A stretch of DNA of 58,000 bases from Cryptomeria japonica (taxonomy: Eukaryota > Streptophyta > Pinopsida > Cupressales > Cupressaceae), in assembly GCF_030272615.1 (NCBI RefSeq), contig NC_081407.1, forward strand, positions 148,429,744 to 148,487,743, read 5' to 3'. Under the pieces are notes generated by a model that had not been told where the DNA came from, searched no databases, and was given only the letters and a program-made list of their open reading frames with translations. Below, piece after piece: positions 46,670-56,200 of the stretch. Position 1 is the first letter of the stretch, and the number at the start of each line of letters is the position of its first letter. The position numbers and the translations under genes are program-made.

Positions 46670-47785
46670 TGTTAGGCCCAATATGGAAAACTAATGTACT
46701 GAGAGGGGAGGGGTGAATCAGTACTCCAAAACTTTTCTTTGATAATAACCTTACTATTATGCATAAACAGAATAGTGCAGTAACATAAAATAAAGCTAAA
46801 ATAAACAGATAACAATCATACATGATTCACTCCATAACACATATATTTTGGTCATGCAGAAACTCTTGGTTAGAGAGAAAAACTGCGGTGGGGATGGCAC
46901 CCAAAAATTCACTACTGCAATAATTACAATAGAATCATTACAAATATCTACCTTACTAAAGGATTTTACAACACTATATAAATGTTGCACCTGGTTAAAG
47001 GATTTACAATTTATAGACTTGGTTAGAGTCTTTTACCCTGTTAAAGGTTTCTCTTACAACTTCAAATATTACAATAGAATCATTACAAATATCTACAACT
47101 TTACATCTAAAATACTATAGGAGATTCTATGTGCTCAGAATAAGATTACCTAGCTTGTAGCATACCTCGGTAACCCATAATGAAACTCGGTAAACCCTTA
47201 TGTTTACTCTGTTCTTCGACTGTTCACTGATAACCCTCTCAGTGACCTCTATGTGTCTTTGTACCAGTCTTCCTTCATGCATACACACACATATCTCACA
47301 TCTCTTGTTGTATATCATTTCTAACCCTAAAATCATGTTGTATAAATAGATCTCTTACAGTGGTGATTTAATTTATTGCTTCGATCTTACAAAAAATTCT
47401 TTGAATGAATAACTAAACAAAATATCTCATTGGTTAGATTGACCTTATAATCATACACAATCTCCTAGTGCAATTTCCAATGCAAAAACGGTTAGATGTG
47501 CCACGATCTTGTAACACGTTTTCATGTGCATGTCTAGGTTCAATGTATCTAGTAAAACGTTTCACTCGGTGAATATCAACTCGGTGAGTTAACTTTACTG
47601 CTCGGTAGCCATGAAACATTACTCGGTAATACTGCGTTCTGTGACTGCTTTCTTCTGTAACCGACTAGACTGTTCATACCGACTTCTCTGTGTGTACCGA
47701 CTGCATGATTCGATAATACTAATCAACTAGAATATATAGTATGACTTTGGATATGAAACTAATGGCAATTTGATAAGTAGTAACA
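46670..47785 (-). repeat. Shared central LTR of element G
   Basis: It is the 5' LTR of 39829-47785 and also sits exactly where the 3' LTR of the right-hand partial copy should be, because the purine-tract array and accessory ORF repeat beyond it. The hairpin at 46696-46724 has the same GTACTGA/TCAGTAC stem as the left LTR. Confidence 0.9.
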
Positions 47786-49394
47786 ATCTTCCCTTTTGGC
47801 ATTAGTTGATATGTTTGACAATAACTACTTTCAAAGTCATAACTCAAAAACTATATACTTGCAAAATGACTATACTTGACAATATATACAATAGTCAATA
47901 AAATAGTATATGTAGATATACTCCCCTTATCATTATTCTATACATAACTCTGACTTTTGCATGTTCAGTTATGTTCTGTACTTGTGTGCTTTAAATGCTC
48001 TGTATATTCTGCTCGGTATACTCCCCTTGTATACAATACTCAAAATTGTGTTATCAAATCTATATTACTCTCCAAATGTAGAATTACTCCCCCTTTGCTG
48101 GGTATTACTTTCCTCTATGTGGTATCATAATATTACTCCCCCTTTTTGACAAACATGAAAAACTTAATTTCCATCCGGAGGCGGTAACTGATCAAAAATA
48201 GTCTTATACTTGGTCCGGGCATCGGTGAGGGCGACTGAGAGTGAGTCCTTGACACTTTCCATTAATGAATTTTGTGCTTGAATACAATATAAGAGTGATA
48301 TTAAGCCATCAAGAGTCCTTCCCTCTTATGTAGTTGATAAGCATGTAGCTCGGTTGATCTGTTCCTGTACTGATGAGAGATGAGGAAGGAATAATGTCTG
48401 AAGGGTCATTATATCCATCCTGATTTTATGCTCTTCATTCCTCAGTTCTAACAGTTGAGCCATGAGCTGTTGTAGCTTTGTATAAAAATTATGAACTGAA
48501 TTTGGCTCGGTGGTCAACTTAGATGAGAGATCAGTGATCTCTTTCTCAATTGCATTAGTTTTATTTTTGACATCTTTAATAAATAAGGAAAATGTACACA
48601 GTTTCTGGAATAAATAAAGAATATGCTTGAGTTGAGGGGACAACTTAGCAATGAATTTGACAAGTTTTACCTTGCCAACAGCAATTGATTTTTGTACTTC
48701 CTCTATCATTTTTGTTGTAAGCTCTTTATCCTTGAGCTTGCTTAAGTACTCAGATGCATCAACTCCAGATGTTTCAATCTGATTGAGGAGTTCATCCAAT
48801 TGAATATGGATGGCTACATTGGTTGACACTGTTGCTGATGGTAGCATTTCTTTTAGTAATGTCCTAACCTTCTAAAGTACTTTATTCTTTTTCTGTATGG
48901 CTAGTTGCTTCTCCTGTTCGGCCTTTGCTTTGCATAGTTCACCGAATTCAGTGAGTACTTGCCCTTTCAATTTGGAAATGTCTATATTGGGCAACATGAT
49001 CGGTTTAGATAAGTCAAATTTGAAACCATGCTTTCTCACCTTCTTCTCTTTTCCTTTGGTCAGTGGCACTAAGACAAGTGCTTGTGAGGCTTGCTGACCC
49101 TCGATAGGTTGCTCATGAGATGCAACACTTTGGTCGGTTCCTGTAGCCGTTGCAGTGTCTTTCGGTGGCTCGGTGCTATGGGTCTCAGTTGTAACATTTG
49201 CAGTGCTTGTATGTGCTTGAGACATCTGATCTTTGGTTGTATCTCCTGTAGCTTCAGATTTGTTACCTTCGATGCCTTGCTCGGTGTCCTTGGGAGCTTC
49301 GGTTGAGAGAGGTGGCTTCACCAGTGGATAAGGTTGAACTTGTTCTAAGACAGATTCACTAGAGACAAGTTTTTCATAGGTAGTGCCTTCAATC
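47786..49394 (-). mobile_element. Partial tandem copy of element G
   Basis: It repeats the purine-tract array (47786-48163) and the C-terminal part of the accessory ORF. The match to the first copy stops at 49394 inside a CCTTCAATC word, where an unrelated LTR fragment begins. The arrangement LTR-interior-LTR-interior suggests a tandem array produced by LTR recombination or unequal crossing over, later truncated. Confidence 0.8.
48164..49394 (-). pseudogene. Second copy of the G accessory ORF, C-terminal 410 codons
   Basis: It is about 97% identical by eye to the matching part of 41390-44758. It is open where the first copy has stops at 42245 (AAA here) and 42560 (CAA here). It has its own stops at 48872 (TAG, where the first copy has CAG) and 48326. 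Neither copy is intact, but the comparison gives the ancestral codon at each site. Confidence 0.85.
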
Positions 49395-50205
49395 TATGAT
49401 GATCTATGTTGTAAGTCCTAGGGTTTTGTTTCCAACCTAGTTGTAAAAGTTATTTTATGTCGATACAGTTGATTTTTTTTTGTGTTGGTGATTTTGAGGA
49501 GTGTGTGAAGCCGAACCAAAGTGTGAGAAGATCTGCCAGAGTGTTGTAGACTTAGAGCTTAATTGGATCTGATCAAGAAAGTAGTTGAGTGCTATACACA
49601 GATCATTCATTGTTCTTCCCTAATAGTTGCAGCAGATAAAATCCCTTAACTAGGTAGGTCCTTACAGGCCTCATGTTGTAAATCCCCTAATAGGGTGACT
49701 CAACATCTGAGTTCTAAATCCACCTCTAAGGTTGATCCTAATAGATCAAAGATCCTAAGAGGGTTGAGGTAAATCCCTTAACCGGGTGACTCCTAACATG
49801 GTCTACTCCTAACACGGCATCTTTTTAAGCTTTTAACCGGGCTAGGCTCCTAACAGGGCACATTCTGAAAGAGTACAAAATCCTTGTGGTATAAATTCCC
49901 ACCGTGGTTTTTCCCTATTTGGGTTTCCACATGAAAATCATGGTGTTCATGTGGTGAATTTTTTTGATGTGACGTTATGCTTTACTTTCAGTTTATGCAT
50001 GGTTAATGAACACTTAATGTGTAGCATTGATATATTAGTTTAGCATATGTTTATCAACAGATACCGATACTGGTAAATGACTCTAGTGTTGGTCTATGTT
50101 TGACTGGGTGAAAGTTTTATGAGTCTAAGGTTATGATTTCAAATTATTGTTAATACTGATTCACTCCCCCTCTTAGTATTAACCGGATCCTCTAAGATTA
50201 ACATA
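49395..50205 (+). repeat. LTR fragment fused to an RT (family near C)
   Basis: It has the features of the 3' two thirds of a plus-strand copia LTR: a TAACC-GGTGACT word array (49640-49850), the GTGG/CCAC module at 49904-49930 and the longest hairpin of the window (50149-50183). Instead of a PBS and gag, an RT frame follows from about 50206, so everything from PBS to mid-RT is missing. Confidence 0.75.
50149..50183 (+). promoter_or_regulatory. LTR-end hairpin, 11-bp stem
   Basis: GTTAATACTGA (50149-50159) pairs with TTAGTATTAAC (50173-50183) over 11 positions with a single G-U pair, around the loop TTCACTCCCCCTC. It is the same core as in A, B and G with a different, longer outer stem. Confidence 0.75.
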
Positions 50206-51490
50206 AGGTATTGATTTTGAGGACACTTTTGCTCCAGTAGCTAGAATTGAAGTTGTTAGACTATTTCTTGCATATGATGTTCATAAGAAATTTAAGGTAT
50301 ATAAGATGGATGTGAAGTCAGCCTTTTTGAATGGTGAATTGGAAGAGGAAGTGTACATTGAGAAACCAGATGGATTTCCATTGACAGATTAAGAGGACAT
50401 GGTATGCAAATTAAAGAAAGCATTGTATGGACTTAAATAATCCCCTAGAGCTTGGTACACCAGATTGGATAGGTATTTGATGAAGTTGGGATTCTGTAAA
50501 GGTACTACTGACAATAATTTGTACTTCAAGATTGAGAATGATAATATTTTGATTGTTGAAGTCTTTGTTGATGGCATTATTTTTGGTGGAGATGATGATT
50601 TGAGTAAGAAATTTGCTGATGATATGCAAAAAGAATTTGAGATGTCTATGATAGGTGAGATAAAATTCTTTTTGGGATTGTAAATCACATAGATTAAAAA
50701 AGGCATTTTCATGCCTCAATCTAATTATGTGAAGGAATTGTTGAAGAAGTTTGGGTTAGATGATTCCAAACTTGTTGGAACTCCTATGGTGACTGGATGA
50801 AAGATGACAAAAGATAATGAATCTCTGAAGGCTAACCAAACCCTATATAGATCTATGATTGGTGGACTACTATATTTGACTCAGACTAGACCTGACATTA
50901 TGAATGTCGTATGTATTGCAATATTTCAGGATGATCCTAAAGAAAGTCATGTTACTATTGTAAAGAGGATATTCAAATATTTGAAGGGAAAAATTGATTA
51001 TGGTCTGTGGTATCCAAAGAATGATGATTTCACTGTAAATGCTTATACTAATGCTGATTGAACAAGTGATGTTGATGACTAGAAGAGAACTACTGGTGGA
51101 GCATTCTTTTTGGGAAAGAAGTTGGTTGCTTGGTCAAGCAATAAGCAAGATGTTATTTCCTTATCTACTGCAGAAGTTGAATACATTGTTGTTGCTAGCA
51201 ACTATACTCTGGTACTTTGGATGAAGCAAATGTTGAAGGATATTAGAGTTGTTTACAATGAGCCTACTATTATATATTGTGACAATTCTAGTACTTTCAA
51301 TATTTTTAAGAATCCGGTGTTTCATTCTAAGACAAAGCATATATCAATAAAGTTTCATTTTCTGATAGAGAAAGTCAGTGATAAGGAAGTCAAATTGGAG
51401 TATGTACCTACCAAGGAACAGATTGTAGATATCTTCACTAAGCCTTTGCTTGCAAAAATATTTATATATTTGAGAGATAAGTTAGGGTGA
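50206..51490 (+). pseudogene. Copia F reverse transcriptase and RNase H
   Basis: It starts within RT at [34 protein letters not shown] is clear, YGLK is followed by TAA (50438) and the active site is FVDGIIFGG, so the second Asp is Gly. A TAA at 50681 follows LGL, the same codon as in element A. The RT-RNase H connection (TQTRPDIMNVVCIA ... YLKGKIDYGLWYPKN) is complete, unlike in A and C. RNase H keeps STAEVEY and YCDNSS. Other stops include a TGA at 51059 and a TAG at 51080. The frame ends at 51488. Confidence 0.9.
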
Positions 51491-51865
51491 TTTCCCCTCC
51501 TGTTGTGAACTAGATGCATTGAGTTGCATCGATTTGGTGGAATTCATAGTCTTATCTTGTTATTTGGATTGATGAGTGGGTGTTATTGCTCTGAGGGAGT
51601 AGACAATGTGATTCAGTTATTCAGATTTTATTCTGAAGGGAAGAGAATATATGATAAGGGGGAGAGCATAATGATTTGTATATGTCTTTGGAATTGTTGT
51701 CAAAGGGGGAGAGAAGCATGTGAAAAACCCTAAAGTATTTTGAGTTGTTTGTCAAAGGGGGAGTTGATCCTTGTGATTTTGAGGGAGATTGTTGGAGTTG
51801 ATTTCTTTCTTTGCATTAATTGTTTTTCACATTCATATGTTACCGTCAATGCCAAAGGGGGAGAT
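51491..51865 (+). other. 3' UTR and multiple polypurine tracts of copia F
   Basis: Five GGGGGAG or GGGAG tracts lie near 51657, 51705, 51756, 51784 and 51857. The last two are each followed by ATTGTTGG and are 76 bp apart, the same twin layout as in element A. Confidence 0.72.
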
Positions 51866-53166
51866 TGTTGGATATTAGAGTTCTTGGTATGTGTTGTTGT
51901 CATTGATATCAACATATTCCTGTATTGCAGAAAATTGGTTTTTTTGCAGAGAGTTGGTTTGACTGATATGTTGCAGATGTGTTGATGTGGATTAATGGGT
52001 TTCGAGATACTTATCTCTAGTTGATTCAATATGAGTTTCAATGTTTCAGAAGGTGATTTGATTAAGTTATGTGATCTAGTGTGGTGGTTAGTTTTTCAAT
52101 CTTCAATATAGCAGAATTGAAGTATTTGATCCATATTGCTCCGGAATTGATTCCTTAGGTTGTGCAGATTTTGGAGAGTGTTTGAGACATTCATGTGCAT
52201 CCTTTGTTTGGGTGGTTCATGATTTAGAACTTCACAAGTGTATCTTTCAGTTTGTTAATTGGAGTTCTTGAGCTCCGGTGATGGAATAATGATAATTCTT
52301 GTTATCCGAGTTATTGTAGTTATTGCGGTGGAATTCATGTTGCTTTTTTATTTTATTTGATTGTGTTCTTTGTATTTTGGTGGTTTACGTTGATCACGGT
52401 GCACGTTATTGAAGATTTTATTGGTCCGGTGGTATTCTTCATGTCATGTGACATATTCTATAGTTTAGCATCTTGTGGATGATCTTGGCGAATTATTTGG
52501 TGGTGTAGCATGTTTGAGGATTTGATTTAGGTCCATGCTATGTCCTTGTCGACATTGTATTGGTCTGGTTATGGATTATGTGTTGAGTCAACCTTAAGGT
52601 TAAGGTTGATGATTTGTATAAATAAGTGTTGTGGTCATGTAAGATGTGTGTTTGCGATTGTATCTACAATATGTAAGTGTATTGTATGTGCAAACAAGCA
52701 AGTTTATCCTTCGGTAGTGGATAAGAGAAGAGAAGTGTTGTTGTGTAAACAGTGTACTTAACTGGAACTGTGATCAGGCATTTGGAGATGTTATTCTTTT
52801 AGTTCATGTAAGCTATATTATTGTCTGATCTTTGTAAGGCAATGAGCATTCCCAGGTTTATTGTCCTTTGTTGTATTTGAGCAGTGAGCTCTAGGCTGTG
52901 TGCCTAAATGCATGTGCATTCCCCATTGTAATATTTACACATAGTACTTCAGAGTATCATCATATTGTGGGTATGTTCCCACCGTGTTTTTCCCTTGACT
53001 AGGTTTTCCACATCAAAAATCCATGTGTTTTGTGTGTTGTTGATGTGGTGTTTATCTTTGCTATTTTTGTTCTTGATCAGATCTAAAGTAGAGGTTAGCT
53101 TATTTGAGTTTGGTGAAAACTGATTCACCCCCCCCCCCCTCCATGTTTTCCTGCCCTGATGCCAAC
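51866..53166 (+). repeat. 3' LTR of copia F
   Basis: It starts TGTTGGATATTAG and ends TGCCAACA, about 1.3 kb. TATAAATAAG lies at 52617-52626, a degenerate GTGG/CCAC module lies near 52983-53011 and the hairpin at 53115-53149 keeps 6 bp (GAAAAC/GTTTTC). It pairs by family with the LTR of A (6414-7742). Confidence 0.85.
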
Positions 53167-53224
53167 ATGAAATACATCCTTTTGTATATAAAGAAGCATT
53201 ATATATGTATAGTTTATAGCAATA

Positions 53225-53930
53225 AAATTGAGACAAATACCTACATGGGAAGACTCTTGGCTTAAGGATCAACCTCTAATGTGCCACCAATGTTTTAGAG
53301 GTTTGGATGATCTTGCTAATATCTTATTTGGAGCGATGGATTCTAATTATCTTCTATTTACTAATGGGAGAAAATATTGGAAGAATATTGATGCTTTTGT
53401 TGTAAGCAAGAACTTATCTGGAAATCTAAAACTCTACAACATGAAATTCATATGCTAAGGATTCGCATGTTTCTGAAGAATGATGAAATTATCTAGGCTA
53501 GGGAGAAGAATGGGAGGTTTTCTATTAAGGAAACTTACAAATGTATTTTAGACAATGCTAATATGAACAAATTATGCAGAAAGATTAGTAACCACCATCT
53601 CATTCCCAAATAAATTTCTTCTGGTGGGAAATTTCCCACAATAATATATTCATCCAAGATAACTTAAAAAGGAGAGGCTTAAAAATCCCAAATAGATGTT
53701 TTTGTATGCCTAAGTAATGGGGAAGTTGTACCTCATTCACTTTTTGTAGCTTCTCTAAGAAAGTTTTGGGTTTGTCTATATGAAAATTGGTATTAGTTGG
53801 GTCATGAATGATTTCCTAACCTATTTGGTTGATATTTAGAATTATCCTCTCTCCCCCTACTAATCAAAGATCTTTTGAATCTAAAACCCCCTCATATTAG
53901 CTGGAGCATTTAGAAATAAATGAACAAGTG
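53225..53930 (+). pseudogene. LINE ORF2 C-terminus, zinc-binding RT-associated domain
   Basis: A degenerate frame reads TWEDSWLKDQPL, later NGRFSIKETYKCIL, then words resembling the zf-RVT domain found at the C-terminus of plant L1-type ORF2 (pattern FxIKxxY, W-F, RCxxC). Many stops and shifts are present, and the RT core itself is not in the window. The product would belong to a target-primed reverse transcriptase. Only a relic remains. Confidence 0.6.
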
Positions 53931-53935
53931 CAAGG

Positions 53936-54215
53936 AGTTGTTCTTAATTGGTTAAAACATTAGGTTTTCATTGTAGAAACCCAAGTTCAATTCCCCATAG
54001 GGTCATCTAGAGTGGAATTCTAAGTATCAACTCTTGGTCTTCCATAGTTGGCTTCTAATATGGAGGTGGTTTCTAAATAAGAGTATATTTCTAAGTAGTG
54101 ACTCTTGGTATTCAAGGGGATCTCTAGTTTATTTTCTCCTAAAGAGCTTGTAATTGTTAAATTTTGATGTTTGTATGAGCAAGATATTTGTAATTGATAT
54201 GTAATATAAAAAGAA
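53936..54215 (+). repeat. Possible tRNA-derived SINE
   Basis: TTGGTTAAAAC (53947-53957) resembles a Pol III A box and AGTTCAATTCC (53984-53994) a B box at a tRNA-like distance. The sequence between is tRNA-like but does not fold as a full tRNA. A body of about 220 bp with an internal repeated CTCTTGGT word and an A-rich end (AATATAAAAAGAAAGG) follows. Confidence 0.45.
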
Positions 54216-54839
54216 AGGAACAACATATTTGTAGGAACTATACTAGAAAGCGTAAGGAGGTTTATGTTGCCTTCTTTAAAATATTACTAGAGAATGCCTC
54301 TATTTGTTAGTTGAAGACACCTGACACCCTCCTTAACTTTTTGGATTCAATTTTTAAAAAAAAATTGAGGTATGTTTATTGATATTAAAAGGGAAGACAA
54401 CTCTAAAAAGCTTTCCTGTAAAAGAAAAAAATGGAGACCCCCTAGAATCAATGGAGAAGATTGAATTTTGATGGGACAAAAAAAGAGAACCCTAGACATA
54501 TTGGTATAAGGAACCAGGGTATAAGGAACCAAGGTGTAAATGATACCTCATTGTAAAAACAAACACGTAGCAAACAAGGAGTGAACCCTCCATTCTAGGT
54601 ATAATGCCAAGGATCGAGGTATGTGGGGTAGTTAGAAGCATAGTTATCCTTCATGGGATACTTTTCGAATGAGCATACCAAAACAGACACCCAAGCTACC
54701 ATTTCCCCAGAACTTCATTGGTCCACACCACAAACAATAAACAAATAAAAATAGCATGCCCATCACAGCTCCTCTAGTCACTTGTGGATATCCTTGAGTA
54801 GCATAGGAACATGACCTATCAACAAATGATAAAACATAA

Positions 54840-55800
54840 AGACTATTTAGGACAAAATTCAGCAGTCATATTGATTTGTGCCTTTGCTTTGATTGTTTGA
54901 TGTGATGGTTGATAATGTCCGATCTTAGAAAATGCAGACCCCGTTTAAGACTGATTTGTCTAATTTTGAGTGTATCCTTCTTTGTTTAAGACAAGATAAT
55001 GATCACTTGATATGGATAGTTGATGCGATTGATAAGATAGATTGATCAATTTGATTGCAGATGTTGATTAGATAGTTTTATCATGTGTTAACTTCATGTG
55101 AAGTGTTTACTGGATATCTTCTAGGGTGTTCGATTCTTGCGAGACATTTTATTGCAAGTTGTTTTTAATTGAATTTGATTGTTTTTTTATTTTTATTTCT
55201 TTTTCAAGTGCTTTTTCGATGTTTTTGTGCTTTTTTCAGGATCATATTTGAATTTTTTTGGTTGATTTTTTCAGGTTTGTATTTGAATGTTTTTGGTTAA
55301 TTTTTTCAGATCATAGTTGAATGTTTTTAATTTATTTTTTAGGATCATATATGAGAGATGAAACATGACTTGCCATTAATTGATAAAGATAAGACTAACA
55401 AGGACAAATATCGGTAGCCATACTAACCAATGCCATTGTTTTAATTGTTTGATGATTGATAGGAATGTCTAGTTTGAAAGAATGAATACCCCATGTAAGA
55501 TTGATATGTCTAGTTCCGAGTGTACCCTTCCCTGTATAAGACATGTTGATGTATGATAGAGTTTGGTCGATTGATTAATTAACAAGATATGTGATAGTTT
55601 GATTGAAGACTTTGAGAGTTTCTCTTTTGTTGAATTGATTTGATGGATGGTCTATACTTTCTTGCTTTGATTTTCAATTTTTTAGGGATTTTTTCAAGAC
55701 ATTTTTATGTTTTTTTTTTGGATTTTGAATTTTTATTTATTTATTTTTTGGAATTTTGGATTACAAGAAAGATGTATTTGTTTTCCCCAATGTCTAGCAA
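54840..55800. repeat. Imperfect ~550-bp direct duplication
   Basis: The block at about 54840-55010 (GATTGTTTGATG, then GTCCGATCTTAGAAAATG, then TTTAAGACAAG) recurs diverged at about 55390-55560. T-rich tails follow both copies. Confidence 0.55.
55239..55342. repeat. 35-bp minisatellite, three units
   Basis: Units start at 55239, 55274 and 55309, each a GATCATATTTGAAT-like head followed by a T-rich tail ending in TTTTTTCAG or TTTTTTAG. Confidence 0.65.
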
Positions 55801-55929
55801 GAGAAGGAATATTATGAATGGATGGATGAACTAGTGAGGTGGAGATGAATAGTTGAAAGATAGAGGTATCTCATTATAGAAAATTAAGGGACATATCAAG
55901 AGCTTTTTGAAACCATGTTTTTGCAGTTT

Positions 55930-56200
55930 TCTTTTTTGTCCTTAGTTTTGATCAAGATCGAGGATGAAAAATGGGATATGGATGGAGATAGGATATGAAT
56001 AGGAGAAGGGATCATAGGTAGAAATGGATGATGGAAGGAAGAAATGGACTTGATAAGGTGAAGTAAAGAGGATGTTGGATGCCTATGAAGATCCTTAGCT
56101 TTGTCAAGATCAAAGATGGAAAAATAAGATGGATGAAGATAGGGTGATGAATAGTGGATGAGAGATAATGGGAGATGTGGTGGGAAGGATAGAGTGGATG
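55930..56200. repeat. ~155-bp tandem duplication, GGATG-rich
   Basis: CCTTAGTTTTGATCAAGATC near 55938 recurs as CCTTAGCTTTGTCAAGATC near 56093, each followed by similar GATGGA-rich sequence. Confidence 0.55.

Larger units (their letters stand above)
39829..47785 (-). mobile_element. Element G: pol-less LTR retroelement with five-knuckle protein and large accessory ORF
   Basis: Two LTRs (39829-41011 and 46670-47785) flank 5.7 kb. On the minus strand the order is 5' LTR, PBS, coiled-coil/zinc-knuckle ORF, spacer, ORF of about 1,120 codons, purine-tract array and 3' LTR. No protease, integrase, RT or RNase H was found. The LTRs differ at only about 3% in a 260-bp sample, so this is the youngest insertion in the window. 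It lies in the 3' end of E. A partial second copy follows in tandem on the right. Confidence 0.85.

Noticed and set aside
53936-54000. Functional tRNA gene
   Set aside because: The A and B box words are present, but no cloverleaf arms or acceptor stem could be drawn, and a long non-tRNA body follows.
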